A DNA stretch of 7,596 nt from Granulosicoccaceae bacterium (GTDB taxonomy: Bacteria; Pseudomonadota; Gammaproteobacteria; Granulosicoccales; Granulosicoccaceae): positions 1 through 7,596 of the forward strand of contig JALZUX010000249.1 of NCBI GenBank assembly GCA_023301405.1, given 5' to 3'. The translations under genes and the position numbers were made by a program. The notes beneath the pieces are model-generated. The model saw only the letters and a program-made list of their open reading frames with translations, searched no databases and was not told where the DNA came from. Below are positions 6,364-7,596 of this stretch, piece by piece (the stretch's first letter is position 1; each line of letters begins with the position of its first letter).

Positions 6364-7293
6364 TTAAGTTTGCCCGTCATCACGGGTTTTGTTTGAAACT
6401 TTTTCTCTAAAATCGAACCAAGCATCAGTGATTCCCACAATCCCTGTAAAAAGCAAGGACTCCGGCATCATCAACGTTAGCAACATATAACCGCCAATTA
6501 ACCAGCCTCTCGCAAGGTTCCGCTTTGCAACCAGCGCATGCATTACTGCTAACCCTTGAAGCACAAAAACAGCGAAAACCAAAATTCCCAAGCTGTAGAA
6601 CAACTGAAATCTTGTAACAACTGCCGCCGCAAGTACTGCCAAGCCAACCAGGCTTGCGGCCTTACCAAACCGCAGTTGATGAAACTCTTTCTGCAACCCA
6701 CCCGGATTAAACAAGCGCGCCTGCCATGCTCGGGCCAACAATAAGCTGGAAGCTGCAATCAAAAACAAAATTGCGCCATATAGACCCGTTACAAATTTAC
6801 TTGCCGTTTCCAGCAACGCCAGCCTTTCGGCTGGCTCAAGACTCTGGAGTCTTGGCGGCAGCAGGTCCGGATTTTCTAATATTTTGCCAAACAACATTTG
6901 CCACGAAGCACCTGGATCCGGCACCACCATAAAGACCAGAACTATAACGATCGCCACCAACCCCGCTCCGGCTAAAATCGCCAGATTCAGGCTCACTGTG
7001 TCGCGTAATACCCACGCCATCACCACCACCGGCAACCACGATGACAACATTACCCCCGCCACCGCTAATGGCGGCAACGGTGAAAACAATGATATTGCCG
7101 TTGATAACAACAACGATAAGCCGACAGCTATACCACCGGCCACTGGACCTGATCGCATCCATATCAGCGCAACAATCGCACTGCTGACTACTACAAGAGG
7201 AGCCAGAATGGTTGATAACAACAGGGTACTGGACGCCACCAATGCTGCCTGCAGCGGCCCACGCAACGCATAATTTGCAAGCGCCTGAAACAT
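6364..7293 (-). CDS. DUF2232-family multi-pass membrane protein
   Basis: A 309-residue, strongly hydrophobic inner-membrane protein. I call it DUF2232 (YybS-like) because of its place between rpsR and rplI, as in Pseudomonas, and its general shape. About eight or nine membrane segments can be seen, roughly at 13-30, 31-47, 51-70, 74-95, 103-124, 166-187, 211-227, 231-253 and 264-284. A longer polar loop (125-164) contains VPDPGASWQMLFGK and LEPAERLALLE. The C-terminus ends ITDAWFDFREK followed by a charged tail; the aromatic-acidic DAWFDFR patch looks conserved in this group. The function is not known, and position alone does not tie it to ribosomes. The start at 7293 is 34 bases after rpsR. 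Only a weak AGG lies close upstream, with an AGAGAG further away, so translation may be low compared with the ribosomal protein genes. Confidence 0.85.
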   Translation of the reverse strand: MFQALANYALRGPLQAALVASSTLLLSTILAPLVVVSSAIVALIWMRSGPVAGGIAVGLSLLLSTAISLFSPLPPLAVAGVMLSSWLPVVVMAWVLRDTVSLNLAILAGAGLVAIVIVLVFMVVPDPGASWQMLFGKILENPDLLPPRLQSLEPAERLALLETASKFVTGLYGAILFLIAASSLLLARAWQARLFNPGGLQKEFHQLRFGKAASLVGLAVLAAAVVTRFQLFYSLGILVFAVFVLQGLAVMHALVAKRNLARGWLIGGYMLLTLMMPESLLFTGIVGITDAWFDFREKVSNKTRDDGQT

Positions 7294-7327
7294 TGGCCTG
7301 TTTATCTACTCTCTTTTAAGCAGCGAT

Positions 7328-7552
7328 TTAGTGTTGATCGCTATAAGGCAATAACGCGAGAAAACGCGCGCGCTTAACTGCAGTGGCCAATTGACGCTGA
7401 TAACGGGCACTGGTGCCGGTAATTCTGCTGGGGACAATTTTGCCTGTTTCGGTCACATAGGCTTTCAACAGCTCAAGATCTTTGTAATCAATGTGAGCAA
7501 TGTTTTCTGCTGTAAAACGGCAGTATTTTTTACGTCTGAAAAAACGAGCCAT
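7328..7552 (-). CDS. rpsR: 30S ribosomal protein S18
   Basis: S18 binds 16S rRNA in the platform of the small subunit as a pair with S6, whose gene ends just upstream. The 74-residue length is typical. It shows the basic N-terminus [13 protein letters not shown] with the single cysteine at 11, then [19 protein letters not shown] (21-39) and [20 protein letters not shown] (41-60), which is the S18 signature, and ends [15 protein letters not shown] strong Shine-Dalgarno GGAG (7563-7560) lies seven bases before the ATG, overlapping the last codons of rpsF. The stop is 34 bases before the DUF2232 gene. Confidence 0.98.
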   Translation of the reverse strand: MARFFRRKKYCRFTAENIAHIDYKDLELLKAYVTETGKIVPSRITGTSARYQRQLATAVKRARFLALLPYSDQH

Positions 7553-7554
7553 GA

Positions 7555-7596
7555 TTATTCTCCGGTGGTATCTGCGCTAGGTGCTTCTGAAGCTGT
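7555..7596 (-). CDS. rpsF: 30S ribosomal protein S6, C-terminal end only
   Basis: The right edge of the window holds the last 13 codons of a minus-strand frame, reading [13 protein letters not shown] and then TAA (7557-7555), two bases before the rpsR start. The sequence itself is too short and variable to identify. The call rests on rpsF being directly upstream of rpsR in nearly all bacteria, and on S6 often having an acidic, Ala/Thr/Ser-rich C-terminal tail like this one. The rest of the gene lies outside the window. Confidence 0.85.
   Translation of the reverse strand, partial: TASEAPSADTTGE

Noticed and set aside
6836..7273. Long open frames on both strands overlapping the DUF2232 gene, such as 6884-7273 plus and 6836-7162 minus
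   Set aside because: They are low-complexity shadows (Thr/Asn/Pro-rich or Val/Gly-rich) of a hydrophobic-protein gene whose own frame has membrane segments and operon context.

Overview
The window most likely comes from a gammaproteobacterial chromosome. The minus strand carries, in order, rpsF (last codons only), rpsR, a DUF2232 membrane protein gene, rplI, dnaB and alr. This is the order found around the S6/S18/L9 genes in Pseudomonas and relatives. By eye the base composition is near half GC (not counted), and codon use looks even across the genes.

Layout from right to left, in the direction of transcription. rpsF tail, rpsR, DUF2232 gene and rplI (7596 to 5898) are tightly packed with short gaps. 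A 284-base gap (5614-5897) between rplI and dnaB holds a run of stem-loops, a candidate terminator and a weak candidate dnaB promoter, so dnaB-alr may form its own transcription unit. dnaB starts at a TTG codon and is followed 5 bases later by alr. A gap of about 200 bases (2827-3025) with no gene and no clear terminator separates alr from galU. Only a weak Shine-Dalgarno and some short, unconvincing inverted repeats were seen in it. galU (2826-1921) ends against a convergent gene, and the two share a symmetrical hairpin terminator at 1835-1861.

The only plus-strand gene is at 247-1806. It encodes a trimethylamine methyltransferase (MttB)-family protein without pyrrolysine, which is accessory metabolism rather than part of the housekeeping block. 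No corrinoid protein or other one-carbon gene is visible beside it. The left edge (1-162) has an unidentified open frame on the minus strand that may be the start of a divergent gene.

The housekeeping genes cover translation (S6, S18, L9), replication (DnaB helicase), cell-wall precursor supply (alanine racemase) and sugar-nucleotide supply (GalU). I found no mobile element, CRISPR array, tRNA or rRNA, and nothing that clearly amounts to a new biological system. The points most worth a second look are the structured rplI-dnaB spacer, the ATG-less dnaB start, the odd C-terminus of Alr and the isolated MttB homologue.
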